Shown one piece after another: positions 26,390 through 37,062 of a stretch of 64,000 nt of DNA. Source of the stretch: Sphingomonas xinjiangensis. Lineage in GTDB: Bacteria > Pseudomonadota > Alphaproteobacteria > Sphingomonadales > Sphingomonadaceae. The translations under genes were made by a program, and so were the position numbers. The stretch's first letter is position 1. The number at the start of each line of letters is the position of its first letter. Location: NCBI RefSeq assembly GCF_014199255.1, contig NZ_JACIJF010000001.1, positions 1-64,000 on the forward strand. Direction: 5' to 3'. Under the pieces are notes generated by a model. That model did no database searches, was not told where the DNA came from, and saw only the letters and a program-made list of their open reading frames with translations.

Positions 26390-27328
26390 ATGGTCGAAAC
26401 GCTTCGCGTGGCGGTGTTGCTGCCCTGCTACAACGAGGAAGCTGCGATCGGACAGACTGTGGCGGCGTTCCGCGCCGCGCTGCCGGGTGCCGGCATCTAT
26501 GTCTATGACAACAACAGCCGCGACCGCACCATTGAAGTCGCGCGTGCGGCTGGGGCGGTGGTCCGCAGCGAGCGGATGCAGGGCAAGGGCAATGTCGTCC
26601 GGCGCATGTTCGCCGATGTGGATGCCGACATCTATGTCATGGCGGATGGGGACGCGACCTATGACGCCAGCGTCGCGCCGGCGATGGTCGACCGGCTGGT
26701 GCGCGAAGGGCTGGACATGATCGTCGGCACCCGCGTGCATGAAGCGGCGGAGGCGTACCGGCGCGGGCACGTGCTCGGCAATCGGGCGATGACCGGGATT
26801 TTGGCCGGGCTGTTCGGACGCAGCTTCACCGACATCTTTTCGGGCTATCGTATATTCTCCCGCCGGTTCGTGAAGAGCTTTCCCGTTCTGTCGGAGGGGT
26901 TCGAGATCGAGACCGAGATCAGCGTGCATGCGCTGGAGCTCAAGATGCCGGTTGGAGAGGTCGAGACTCGCTACTTCGCGCGGCCCGAAGGGTCGGCGTC
27001 CAAACTCAGCACCTATCGTGACGGACTTCGCATCCTGCGGATGATCGGGACGCTGTACCGCTACGAAAGACCGATATTCTTCTTCGGCTGGGCCGCGGCG
27101 CTGTTCGCGCTCGGCGCGGTGATCCTCGCCGTGCCGCTAGTCGTGACGTATCTGCAAACTGGGCTGGTGCCGCGCCTTCCGACGGCGATCCTGGTGACCG
27201 GGCTGATGATCCTGGCATTTCTCAACCTGTTCGCGGGACTGATCCTCGACACCGTCGTGCGCGGCCGGCGGGAGATGCGGCGGCTGGCCTATCTGGCTCA
27301 GCCGGGTCCCTTCCTGCCGTCGCGTTAG
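26390..27328 (+). CDS. Family 2 glycosyltransferase with two C-terminal membrane helices
   Basis: A 312-residue inner-membrane GT2 enzyme of the dolichol/polyprenyl-phosphate sugar synthase type. The N-terminal GT-A domain begins [14 protein letters not shown], with DNNSRDRT and the metal-binding MADGDATYD near residue 87. The acceptor region has [19 protein letters not shown] and [15 protein letters not shown]. Two hydrophobic helices (about 225-250 and 260-285) end the protein. Family members transfer a hexose from a nucleotide sugar to a lipid carrier. The substrate is unknown. It lies alone between tig and clpP, an unusual insertion in that gene order. Confidence 0.88.
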   Translation: MVETLRVAVLLPCYNEEAAIGQTVAAFRAALPGAGIYVYDNNSRDRTIEVARAAGAVVRSERMQGKGNVVRRMFADVDADIYVMADGDATYDASVAPAMVDRLVREGLDMIVGTRVHEAAEAYRRGHVLGNRAMTGILAGLFGRSFTDIFSGYRIFSRRFVKSFPVLSEGFEIETEISVHALELKMPVGEVETRYFARPEGSASKLSTYRDGLRILRMIGTLYRYERPIFFFGWAAALFALGAVILAVPLVVTYLQTGLVPRLPTAILVTGLMILAFLNLFAGLILDTVVRGRREMRRLAYLAQPGPFLPSR

Positions 27329-27423
27329 CGCTGGGCGGGCTTCGCGCCCGCTTATCGGCGGCTCAGCAGGAGCTGCGGGCCTTTTGCCGACTAGCCCCCT
27401 TGCGCGGCTTTGCGGGAGCGCCG

Positions 27424-28119
27424 ATGTATGGTTCCGGGCAAAACGACAGAATGAGACTTCCCCACATGCATCCGCTTTCTGGTCAGATGACCATCGACCC
27501 CGTCACCGGTGGCCTTGTTCCTATTGTTATCGAACAGTCGAGCCGCGGCGAGCGCAGCTTCGACATCTTCTCGCGCCTGCTGCGTGAGCGCATCGTGTTC
27601 GTGACCGGCGGCGTCGAGGACCAGATGGCCTCGCTGATCACTGCCCAGCTGCTTTTCCTCGAGTCCGAGAACCCGAAGAAGGACATTTGGATGTACATCA
27701 ACTCGCCGGGCGGCGTGGTGACGGCTGGCATGGCAATCCATGACACGATGCAGTATATCCGTCCGCGCGTCGGCACTGTGTGCATCGGCCAGGCAGCGTC
27801 AATGGGGTCTTTCCTGCTGGCTGCCGGCGAGCCGGGCCTGCGCGTGGCGCTGACGAACGCCCGCATCATGGTGCACCAGCCTTCGGGTGGCGCACAGGGC
27901 ATGGCGTCGGACATCGAGATCCAGGCTAAGGAGATTCTCCGAATCCGCCGGCGCATGAACGACCTGTATGCCAAGTATACGGGCAAGCCGTTGGAAGAGA
28001 TCGAGCGCGCGATGGACCGCGACACCTTCCTGGAGGCCGACGAAGCCAAGGCATTCGGCTTGGTCGACGAGGTGTATGAGAAGCGTCCGGGAGCCACCGA
28101 CGAAACGACGACTTCGTAA
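27424..28119 (+). CDS. clpP: ATP-dependent Clp protease proteolytic subunit
   Basis: A 231-residue (from this start) serine peptidase that forms the double-heptamer chamber fed by ClpX or ClpA. The catalytic Ser lies in GQAASMGSF, His in IMVHQPSGG, and Asp in [13 protein letters not shown]. The conserved N-terminal part starts at [18 protein letters not shown]. The start is ambiguous: ATG 27424 has GGGAG five bases upstream, but ATG 27451, 27466 and 27487 would give N-termini closer to the usual length. It precedes clpX with 147 bases between. Confidence 0.95.
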   Translation: MYGSGQNDRMRLPHMHPLSGQMTIDPVTGGLVPIVIEQSSRGERSFDIFSRLLRERIVFVTGGVEDQMASLITAQLLFLESENPKKDIWMYINSPGGVVTAGMAIHDTMQYIRPRVGTVCIGQAASMGSFLLAAGEPGLRVALTNARIMVHQPSGGAQGMASDIEIQAKEILRIRRRMNDLYAKYTGKPLEEIERAMDRDTFLEADEAKAFGLVDEVYEKRPGATDETTTS

Positions 28120-28134
28120 GGATTGCAGGATATT

Positions 28135-28163
28135 GCCGTCCTCGTGGGTGAAGCGAGGACGGC
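28135..28163 (+). promoter_or_regulatory. Hairpin between clpP and clpX
   Basis: Perfect 10-base stem GCCGTCCTCG / CGAGGACGGC with a 9-base loop in the clpP-clpX gap, without a T tract. It could be an attenuator, an mRNA-stabilising stem or a processing site that sets the ClpP:ClpX ratio. Confidence 0.5.
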
Positions 28164-28266
28164 ACGGAACCGCAAGGCTGCGGGCCGATTATGGATTGCC
28201 GGAGGATGTTCCGCATGTAGGATGCGGGGCCCTGTTACCACGTCCGGCGCGTGAAGGATGGATTGA

Positions 28267-29532
28267 ATGACCAAGCTCAGCGGCGGCGACTCCAAGAGCA
28301 CGCTTTACTGCTCGTTCTGTGGCAAGTCGCAGCACGAAGTCCGTAAGCTCATCGCCGGCCCGACCGTGTTCATCTGCGACGAGTGCGTCGAGCTGTGCAA
28401 CGACATCATTCGCGAGGAAACCAAGTCCGCGCTGGTGTCGAAGAAGGATGGCGGCGTGCCGACCCCGCAGGAGATCTGCGACGTCCTGGACGATTACGTG
28501 ATCGGCCAGAAGCGCGCCAAGCGCGTGCTGTCGGTGGCGGTGCACAACCATTACAAGCGCCTGAACCATGGCCAGAAGGGTGCAGACGTCGAGCTGTCGA
28601 AGAGCAACATCCTGCTCGTCGGGCCGACCGGCTGCGGCAAGACGCTGCTCGCCCAGACGCTGGCGCGCATTCTGGACGTGCCGTTCACGATGGCCGACGC
28701 CACCACGCTCACTGAAGCCGGCTATGTCGGCGAGGATGTGGAGAACATCATCCTGAAGCTGCTCCAGGCGTCGGACTACAACGTCGAACGGGCGCAGCGC
28801 GGCATCGTCTATATCGACGAGATCGACAAGATCAGCCGCAAGGCCGAGAACCCGTCGATCACGCGCGACGTTTCGGGTGAGGGCGTGCAGCAGGCACTGC
28901 TCAAGCTGATGGAAGGCACCACGGCGAGCGTTCCGCCGCAGGGTGGCCGCAAGCATCCGCAGCAGGAGTTCCTGCAGGTGGACACGACCAACATCCTGTT
29001 CATCTGTGGCGGCGCGTTCGCTGGCCTGGAAAAGATCATCGGCGACCGTCTGCAGGGCAAGTCGATCGGTTTCGGTGCGCATGTAGCCGGCCCCGACGAG
29101 CGCAAGACGGGCGAGACGCTGAAGAATGTCGAGCCCGAGGATCTGCTAAAGTTCGGCCTGATCCCCGAGTTCGTCGGCCGTCTGCCGGTGATCGCGACGC
29201 TCGAGGACCTCGACACCGACGCGCTGATGAAGATCCTGACCGAGCCGAAGAACGCGCTGGTCAAGCAGTATCAGAAGCTGTTCGACATGGAGGAGGTCAA
29301 GCTCGGCTTCAACGACGATGCGCTGGTCGCGATCTCGAAGAAGGCGATCGAGCGCAAGACCGGTGCGCGCGGGCTTCGCTCGATCCTGGAGGGCATCCTG
29401 CTCGATACGATGTTCGACTTGCCCAGCATGGACGGAGTCGACGAAGTGATGGTCGACAAGGATGTGGTCGCAGGCACCAAGGAGCCGGTGCGCATCTACG
29501 CCAAGAAGGAAAAGGCCGGCAGCGCCGCGTAA
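28267..29532 (+). CDS. clpX: ATP-dependent Clp protease ATP-binding subunit
   Basis: A 421-residue AAA+ unfoldase that delivers substrates to ClpP. The N-terminal zinc domain has Cys at 15, 18, 37 and 40 ([15 protein letters not shown]). Walker A is GPTGCGKT (119-126). The pore and neighbour motif [10 protein letters not shown] and the Walker B region [10 protein letters not shown] follow. Sensor 2 is in [12 protein letters not shown] near the C-terminus. Length is normal. In alphaproteobacteria ClpXP drives cell-cycle proteolysis. A strong terminator follows. Confidence 0.98.
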   Translation: MTKLSGGDSKSTLYCSFCGKSQHEVRKLIAGPTVFICDECVELCNDIIREETKSALVSKKDGGVPTPQEICDVLDDYVIGQKRAKRVLSVAVHNHYKRLNHGQKGADVELSKSNILLVGPTGCGKTLLAQTLARILDVPFTMADATTLTEAGYVGEDVENIILKLLQASDYNVERAQRGIVYIDEIDKISRKAENPSITRDVSGEGVQQALLKLMEGTTASVPPQGGRKHPQQEFLQVDTTNILFICGGAFAGLEKIIGDRLQGKSIGFGAHVAGPDERKTGETLKNVEPEDLLKFGLIPEFVGRLPVIATLEDLDTDALMKILTEPKNALVKQYQKLFDMEEVKLGFNDDALVAISKKAIERKTGARGLRSILEGILLDTMFDLPSMDGVDEVMVDKDVVAGTKEPVRIYAKKEKAGSAA

Positions 29533-29555
29533 GCGGAAGCCGCCGGATATCAGAG

Positions 29556-29587
29556 GGGCGCGGGTCTTGAGATCCGCGCCCTTTTTT
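29556..29587 (+). terminator. Rho-independent terminator after clpX
   Basis: Eight-base perfect stem GGGCGCGG / CCGCGCCC with a 10-base loop, followed by TTTTTT. It overlaps the end of the convergent gene at 29586. Confidence 0.88.
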
Positions 29588-30668
29588 ATGGTCGTGCCGC
29601 GGGCCCGTTCAATGCCTTCCAGGGGATAATCGCCCAATCGGGTGCGTCGCAGGCACGCTCCACCCGGGCGAAATAAGCACCGACGAACAGACCGTCGGCG
29701 GTCAGGTACCAGGACGGAAAATCCCACACGTCGGGATCGGCATAGTTGCAGTCGCCATCCTCCGGGTCCGCGCCCTTGTCCGCCATCTCGTCAGGATGAT
29801 AGCGCTTCAGGAGCGCGACCAGTCCGGGGGCGAACTGTTTGCCGCGATAGCTGTACCAGATGTCGGACTCTTCGGCAGGCGGCGCGGCAGTGCCGAACCG
29901 CAGAAGGTCTTCGAGCTTGAGCATCGCTCCGGTCCGCGCGTCATAGGTGACGCCGCTCGTGCCGAAGTCCGGATGCGCCGCGCCGGAGCAGCTCCAGGCA
30001 GACTGCCATGCATAGCTGACGAAGCGATCGTCGAGATAGGGTGTGCTGGCGTCATCGGTATCGATGCCGGCACCGCCACCAAAGCCGGGGCAATCGAACC
30101 AGCTCTGGACATGCCGCCACTGCGTCTCGCTCAACGCTGCGTTGATCTTGCGCAGCGGGTCGGTCGGGTAGCCGTCTTCCAGGCGGAAGAGGCGGGTGCC
30201 CGATACGGGCTCTTGATACCAGCGTATCCTGCGGGTCCCGATCCGTACCGACTCGCCCATCGTGAAGCGGAGTCCCGCGAGCTGCATGCGGGCATAGCCA
30301 TCCAGGTCCTTCGGCGCGCCGGCGGGCGGCGGAGGCGGTGTGGCGACCTGGAGCGAGACTGGCAGGGTTCGGCCCTTGCTGGTGGTAAGGGTGCCGGCGA
30401 GCCGTCGGCCCTGGCGCTTCAGCACCAGCCGATCCCCGGTCAGCCGCGACTCCAGCTTGAAATCTTCGCCCTCACGCTCGCCGCTGAGATCGCTGTCGAA
30501 GCGCGTGCGGCGGTAAAAATACCGGCCGAACGCCTCCTCTCCGTCCTTCTCGAGTTGGAGGACAATGGGCGAGGTGCCGACGGTGCCTTGGTACAGCGTC
30601 TGTGCGCCGGCGGCACCCGGGAGCAGCAGTGCTGCGGTGAGCAGCGCGGGAGCGAGGCGGAAACTCAT
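29586..30668 (-). CDS. Hypothetical secreted protein
   Basis: A 360-residue exported protein of unknown function. The signal peptide is about 1-22 (cleavage after AGAQ). The N-terminal part (TLYQGTVGTSPIVLQL, then FYRRTRFDSDL) is beta-rich. The C-terminal half contains GVTYDARTGAMLKLEDLLRF, a pattern like that of DUF3298/RsiV-type domains, but the match is by eye only. Several Cys (FDCPGF, WSCSGA, GDCNYA, RACDAP) suggest disulfides. Its ATG overlaps the stop of the M1 peptidase gene by four bases, so they form an operon. Its stop lies inside the T tract of the clpX terminator. Confidence 0.75.
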   Translation of the reverse strand: MSFRLAPALLTAALLLPGAAGAQTLYQGTVGTSPIVLQLEKDGEEAFGRYFYRRTRFDSDLSGEREGEDFKLESRLTGDRLVLKRQGRRLAGTLTTSKGRTLPVSLQVATPPPPPAGAPKDLDGYARMQLAGLRFTMGESVRIGTRRIRWYQEPVSGTRLFRLEDGYPTDPLRKINAALSETQWRHVQSWFDCPGFGGGAGIDTDDASTPYLDDRFVSYAWQSAWSCSGAAHPDFGTSGVTYDARTGAMLKLEDLLRFGTAAPPAEESDIWYSYRGKQFAPGLVALLKRYHPDEMADKGADPEDGDCNYADPDVWDFPSWYLTADGLFVGAYFARVERACDAPDWAIIPWKALNGPAARP

Positions 30669-32395
30669 TGGCTGCGGGCTTGTGCATAGGCTTGGAGGGC
30701 CTCGACCGCCGCCGACCGCTTGAGGACACGCGACGCGGGATCGAGCACGACATGGGCTCCGGCCGGGACGGTGAGTGTAGCGGTGCCGCCGGGCATCGCC
30801 ACGGTTTGGATCTTGCCGTCGACCTCCACCTCCACCGGCAGCGGGAAGGGCTTGCCGGCGGGGGTCTGCCAGCGGAGCGTCAACTGCGCCCCGGCGCGGG
30901 TCTGAACCAAGTCAGGTAGCGCGGCTTGGCGGAGATAGACGTCGAAGAACCAGCCAAGATCCTTGCCGGTGACCTGATCGACGATGGCGACATATTCGGA
31001 CGTGCTGGCGAAGCGCGGATTGAAATCGCCGGGCTTGGGGTCGGCTCGGCCATAAACCAAGCGCCGGGTAACTTCCCAGAAGTCATTGTCGCCGATCAGG
31101 TTGCGCAGCGTGTGGAGCACCCAGGCACCCTTCACATAGATGTCGCTGCCCGGACCTCCCTTCTCAGTCTCGTAGACTTCCTCCTCGGTCATGATCCTGC
31201 CCGAGACAATCGGCGCCAGGTTCATGATCTGGTTGCGGAAATCGTCCATCATCGCGGCGTAACGCGCCTCGCCCTCGCGCCAGCGGCCGTAAAGCGGCTG
31301 GAAATATTGGGCATAGCCTTCATGCAGCCAGTAATCGTCCCAATTTCCCGCGGACATCTGGTTGCCGAACCATTCGTGCGCGAGTTCGTGCTGGAAAATC
31401 TCATCAAAGCCAGCGGGCGTTTTCTTGTAATTGTTGCCATAAGCGTTGATCGTCTGGTGTTCCATGCCGAGATGCGGCGTTTCCACCACGCCCACTTTTT
31501 CATCGAACCAGGGGTAGGGACCGAGCACATTTTCGAAAAAGTCCAAGGTAGGCGCGAATTCGGCAAACAGCGCCTGCGCCTTGAGCTCGCGGCCGGGCAG
31601 GTACCAATAGGACATCGGAATGGTGCCGCCGAAGCGGCTGCGATAGGGCGCGCTCACTTCCTTGTACGGCGCGACGTTTAGCGCGATGGAATAAGGGTTC
31701 GGGCTGCGCGCCTTCCAATGCCAAGTTGTGCGGCCATCGGGCAGGGTTTCAACCTGTTGCAGCAGGCCGTTAGACGGTGCGGACAAGCCCGCTGGAACGG
31801 TGATGTGGATATCGGCCTTGTCCGGCTCGCCTCTGGGGAAATCCAGGCAAGGCCAGAACAGGTCGCAGCCATAGCCTTCCGCGGTGGTCGCCACCCAAGG
31901 CTTCTTGTCGAGCGGCGTCTTGGCCCAGACGATGCCGTCGTCCCAGGGCGCCCTGACCGCAACATGTGGCGTCCCGCCATACACGATACGCACCACCGCC
32001 TTCGCGCCAGCCGTTAGCGGCCGCGGCAACGTGATCGCCAGCCTCCCTTCGGGATTGGACCAGGCGGTCGGCTGCAATGCCTCCCCATCGATGCTGATTG
32101 CGCTGACCGGCAGGTTCTTGTCCAGATCGATCAACAAGCGTTTCTGTGGGATCGATGTGCGCAGCGTAAGCGTGCCGACGCCTCGCAGTCTCTGGGTGTC
32201 CGGATGCACCTCGATCGCCAGATCGACATGCTCCAGATGCAGCGCGCCGCGCTCAACTTCAATGGGCCCGCCAGAGGTTTGCGTGGTTGCAGTAATTGGC
32301 GGCTCTCCGGGCCGGATGTGCTGCGCGGCGGCAGGCGCGGCGAGCGTGAGGAGCGAAGGGGCGAGCAGCAGGCGTGTAATGATGGAAGCCTCCAA
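30665..32395 (-). CDS. M1-family zinc aminopeptidase, exported
   Basis: A gluzincin metallopeptidase of family M1, acting in the periplasm or outside. The substrate-recognition motif, usually GAMEN, appears as LGMEHQT. The zinc site HELAHEWFGNQM lies about 15-20 residues later, followed by the distal Glu in WLHEGYAQYF. The signal peptide core is LLLAPSLLTLAAPAAAQ. The start is unclear: no ATG or GTG fits, because the only upstream ATG (32533) would overlap the lon start. I used TTG 32395. A GGAGG motif instead sits before rare ATC/ATT codons at 32383/32380. The gene is followed by a coupled hypothetical gene and is divergent from lon. Confidence 0.85.
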   Translation of the reverse strand: MEASIITRLLLAPSLLTLAAPAAAQHIRPGEPPITATTQTSGGPIEVERGALHLEHVDLAIEVHPDTQRLRGVGTLTLRTSIPQKRLLIDLDKNLPVSAISIDGEALQPTAWSNPEGRLAITLPRPLTAGAKAVVRIVYGGTPHVAVRAPWDDGIVWAKTPLDKKPWVATTAEGYGCDLFWPCLDFPRGEPDKADIHITVPAGLSAPSNGLLQQVETLPDGRTTWHWKARSPNPYSIALNVAPYKEVSAPYRSRFGGTIPMSYWYLPGRELKAQALFAEFAPTLDFFENVLGPYPWFDEKVGVVETPHLGMEHQTINAYGNNYKKTPAGFDEIFQHELAHEWFGNQMSAGNWDDYWLHEGYAQYFQPLYGRWREGEARYAAMMDDFRNQIMNLAPIVSGRIMTEEEVYETEKGGPGSDIYVKGAWVLHTLRNLIGDNDFWEVTRRLVYGRADPKPGDFNPRFASTSEYVAIVDQVTGKDLGWFFDVYLRQAALPDLVQTRAGAQLTLRWQTPAGKPFPLPVEVEVDGKIQTVAMPGGTATLTVPAGAHVVLDPASRVLKRSAAVEALQAYAQARSQ

Positions 32396-32465
32396 GGGGG
32401 ATCGGCGCAAAAGGGCGGTGCTGGCGCGAACGAGTGCACATCCACAGCCAATCAATGCACAATGA

Positions 32466-32495
32466 TTGATGCCGCTGGCCGAGGCACCATATATA
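32466..32495 (+). promoter_or_regulatory. Candidate sigma-70-type promoter of lon
   Basis: TTGATG (32466-32471) and TATATA (32490-32495) spaced by 18 bases, ending 36 bases before the lon ATG. The lon ribosome site AGGAG is at 32522-32526. No convincing heat-shock promoter match was found by eye. Confidence 0.4.
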
Positions 32496-32531
32496 GTGAA
32501 GAATGAGGGCCGCTCGGGCCCAGGAGTATTC

Positions 32532-34988
<2,457 letters not shown>

Positions 34989-35027
34989 GGCAGCGTAACT
35001 TTTCGCTGCAGCTGCGGCGGAAAGGTT

Positions 35028-35054
35028 TTGACAGCGGCGGCGGTCGCGTGCTGA
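35028..35054 (+). promoter_or_regulatory. Weak promoter candidate for HU
   Basis: A perfect TTGACA (35028-35033) lies in the 138-base gap between lon and the HU gene. No good -10 box stands at the right distance (CTGACT at 17 bases), so only the -35 match is supported. Confidence 0.25.
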
Positions 35055-35126
35055 CTGAGGCACCGGCTTGCCGCCGCGATTCAATTCAAACGTCCTAGGA
35101 CGCACTTCTCAGGGGATCCCGTCAAT

Positions 35127-35402
35127 ATGAACAAGCAGGAGCTGATCGCTCAGGTCGCCGACATCTCCGGCCTGGGTAAGGGTGAGGCCAACAAGGCAGT
35201 TGAAGCAGTGTTCGAGTCCATCAACGCCGCCCTGAAGAAGGGCGATGAGGTTCGTCTGGTCGGTTTCGGTACCTTCTCGGTGAGCAAGCGTAAGGCTTCC
35301 ACTGGGCGCAACCCGCGTACGGGCGAGGAGATGACGATCAAGGCGTCGAATCAGCCAAAGTTCAAGGCCGGCAAGGGCCTGAAGGACTCGGTGAACATCT
35401 GA
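35127..35402 (+). CDS. hup: DNA-binding protein HU
   Basis: A 91-residue histone-like protein that bends and compacts DNA as a dimer. MNKQELIAQVADISGLGKGEA at the N-terminus (in two parts) is followed by VRLVGFGTFSVSKRKA, the DNA-binding arm RNPRTGEEMTIKAS, and the end FKAGKGLKDSVN. All are typical of HU-beta. It lies directly downstream of lon, as in many proteobacteria. Confidence 0.97.
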   Translation: MNKQELIAQVADISGLGKGEANKAVEAVFESINAALKKGDEVRLVGFGTFSVSKRKASTGRNPRTGEEMTIKASNQPKFKAGKGLKDSVNI

Positions 35403-35487
35403 CCCTTAAAAACAATGCGGGTCGGGGGCTGGACAGGGTAATCCTCAGGTTCTAAAGGCCCGCTTCCCATTCGCCCGCCAGGGCATG

Positions 35488-35562
35488 GGGCGCGTAGCTC
35501 AGTGGTAGAGCACACCCTTCACACGGGTGGGGTCGCAAGTTCAATCCTTGCCGCGCCCACCA
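35488..35562 (+). tRNA. tRNA-Val (CAC)
   Basis: A 75-base tRNA. Acceptor GGGCGCG / CGCGCCC. The D arm contains AGCTCAGTGGTAGAGC. Anticodon stem CACCC/GGGTG with loop TTCACAC and anticodon CAC (35520-35522). T loop GTTCAATCC. Encoded CCA at 35560-35562. A terminator hairpin follows at once. Confidence 0.97.
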
Positions 35563-35567
35563 TATAC

Positions 35568-35601
35568 AAAGCCCGCTGGTCCTAGGATCGGCGGGCTTTT
35601 T
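35568..35601 (+). terminator. Terminator after tRNA-Val
   Basis: Stem AAAGCCCGC / GCGGGCTTT with a 14-base loop that contains its own TCCTAGGA palindrome, followed by TTTTT. Six bases after the tRNA end. Confidence 0.88.
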
Positions 35602-35741
35602 GGTGATGCACTTCGCGCATCACGCCGCACTTCGGTGGCGCACTCGCCTGCCGACATCGGAGCGCGGCGCACTGATCCCGCTGCGGCATGACGTTCAAGG
35701 CGGTTGCGGCGACTGACCGGCTTCCCGGGCTGGCATAGACC

Positions 35742-36500
35742 ATGGATTCGGCGCGGGAACCCGGCTATCGCAGCGACGTGCCCGCACTCCATGCACTCGC
35801 CAACCCTGCGCGATTCCTCAAGATCGCCCGTCCGCTGACGCCCATCCTGTTCTGGCTGGGCGCGGCGCTGACGCTGTTCGGCGCATGGGCCGGGCTGACC
35901 CAGACGCCTGCGGATTATTTGCAAAAAGAGACAGTTCGGATCCTCTACATCCATGTGCCAGCCGCATGGCTGGGAATGGGGGGATGGAGCGGACTGGCGC
36001 TCGCGAGCCTGGGGTACCTGATTTGGCGGCACCCTTTGGCGAACCTGGCTGCACGCGCGATGGCACCGGTGGGAGCGGTGTTCGCTGCGACCTGCCTTGC
36101 CACCGGTTCGATCTGGGGTCGCCCAACCTGGGGCACTTGGTGGGAGTGGGACGGGCGGCTGACCAGCATGTTGCTGCTGTTCTTTATCTACGTCGCCTAC
36201 ATCGCACTGGCCCGAGCCGACGCGGAGCGCGGCGGCGACGGTCGGGTGCCCGCACTGTTCGGCGTAGCCGGATCGGTGCTGCTGCCGATTATCCGCTATT
36301 CGGTCATTTGGTGGAACACGTTGCATCAGGGACAGAGCATAGGCCTGACGAGCTCCACCATCGACGGCTCGATGCTGTGGCCGCTGTTCTTCACGATGAG
36401 CGGGTTTACGCTGCTGTTCGCAGGCATCGTATTGATGCGGATGCGGGCGTCGCTGGCGGCACAGAAAGTGGAAGCTCGGCTGAAGCGGATGGCGGCGTGA
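35742..36500 (+). CDS. ccmC: Cytochrome c maturation protein C (haem handling)
   Basis: A 252-residue inner-membrane protein of system I cytochrome c maturation; it loads haem onto CcmE. Six hydrophobic segments are visible. The periplasmic tryptophan-rich motif GTWWEWDGRLT and the haem-ligand His in YIHVPAAW and NTLHQGQS are present. ATG 35742 has no strong ribosome site, but no later ATG fits. First gene of the ccm operon here. The ABC transporter genes ccmA and ccmB, which often precede it, are not next to it. Confidence 0.95.
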   Translation: MDSAREPGYRSDVPALHALANPARFLKIARPLTPILFWLGAALTLFGAWAGLTQTPADYLQKETVRILYIHVPAAWLGMGGWSGLALASLGYLIWRHPLANLAARAMAPVGAVFAATCLATGSIWGRPTWGTWWEWDGRLTSMLLLFFIYVAYIALARADAERGGDGRVPALFGVAGSVLLPIIRYSVIWWNTLHQGQSIGLTSSTIDGSMLWPLFFTMSGFTLLFAGIVLMRMRASLAAQKVEARLKRMAA

Positions 36501-36631
36501 TGAATCACTGGGCTTTTGTAGTCGCCGCATATGCCGTGACGGCTGCTGGCGCTGGCGGACTGGCGCTTGCAAGTTGGGCCGCGATGCGCCGCGCCGAACG
36601 TGCCGCCGAGGCATTGAGGCAGCGCGGGTGA
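36500..36631 (+). CDS. ccmD: Cytochrome c maturation protein D
   Basis: A 43-residue single-pass membrane protein (MNHWAFVVAAYAVTAAG ... RRAERAAEALRQRG). CcmD helps release haem-loaded CcmE from the CcmABC complex. Its ATG overlaps the ccmC stop by one base (TGATG), and its stop overlaps the ccmE GTG. Size, sequence type and position all fit. Confidence 0.9.
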   Translation: MNHWAFVVAAYAVTAAGAGGLALASWAAMRRAERAAEALRQRG

Positions 36632-37062
36632 GAGCAAAGCATCAACGGCTCGTGCTTGGCTTGCTTGCGCTTGCTGCGATCGCCGGCGCGGCGCTGCTCG
36701 CGCTGTCGGCGCTCAAGGACGAGGCGGCATTTTTCTATGCGCCAGGCGATGTCGCTGCAGCCGCGCCGCCGTTAGATCGTGCGGTGCGGTTGGGAGGCAT
36801 GGTCGAAGCCGGGTCGCTCCGGCGTCAGGCGGACGGCGTGTCGGTAAAGTTCGCCGTCACGGACGGCAAAGCGCGGGTACCGGTCACCTTTCGGGGCGTG
36901 ACCCCGGACCTGTTTCGAGAAGGTTCGGGCGTGGTTGCGGAAGGCCGATTTAACCGCGACGGGAGCTTCGCCGCCGATAACCTGCTGGCCAAGCATGACG
37001 AACGCTACATGCCGCCCCAGGTCGCGGGCAAGATGCACAAGTCCGAAAGCATCGAGCAATGA
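36628..37062 (+). CDS. ccmE: Cytochrome c maturation haem chaperone E
   Basis: A 144-residue periplasmic haem chaperone anchored by an N-terminal helix (LVLGLLALAAIAGAALLAL). The OB-fold domain contains RLGGMVEAGSL and VTFRGVTPDLFREG. The haem-attaching His is in LAKHDERYMPP near residue 125. The start is GTG 36628, overlapping the ccmD stop (GTGA). The downstream ccmF ATG overlaps its stop. Confidence 0.95.
   Translation: MRAKHQRLVLGLLALAAIAGAALLALSALKDEAAFFYAPGDVAAAAPPLDRAVRLGGMVEAGSLRRQADGVSVKFAVTDGKARVPVTFRGVTPDLFREGSGVVAEGRFNRDGSFAADNLLAKHDERYMPPQVAGKMHKSESIEQ

Noticed and set aside
23957..26929. Very long open frame (about 990 codons) on the minus strand opposite tig
   Set aside because: It is the shadow of GC-rich third-position coding in tig and the GT2 gene. 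It has low-complexity Leu/Gly/His/Arg sequence and no domain.
27329..27360. GC hairpin after the GT2 gene as a terminator
   Set aside because: The stem is short and no T tract follows, so I did not list it.
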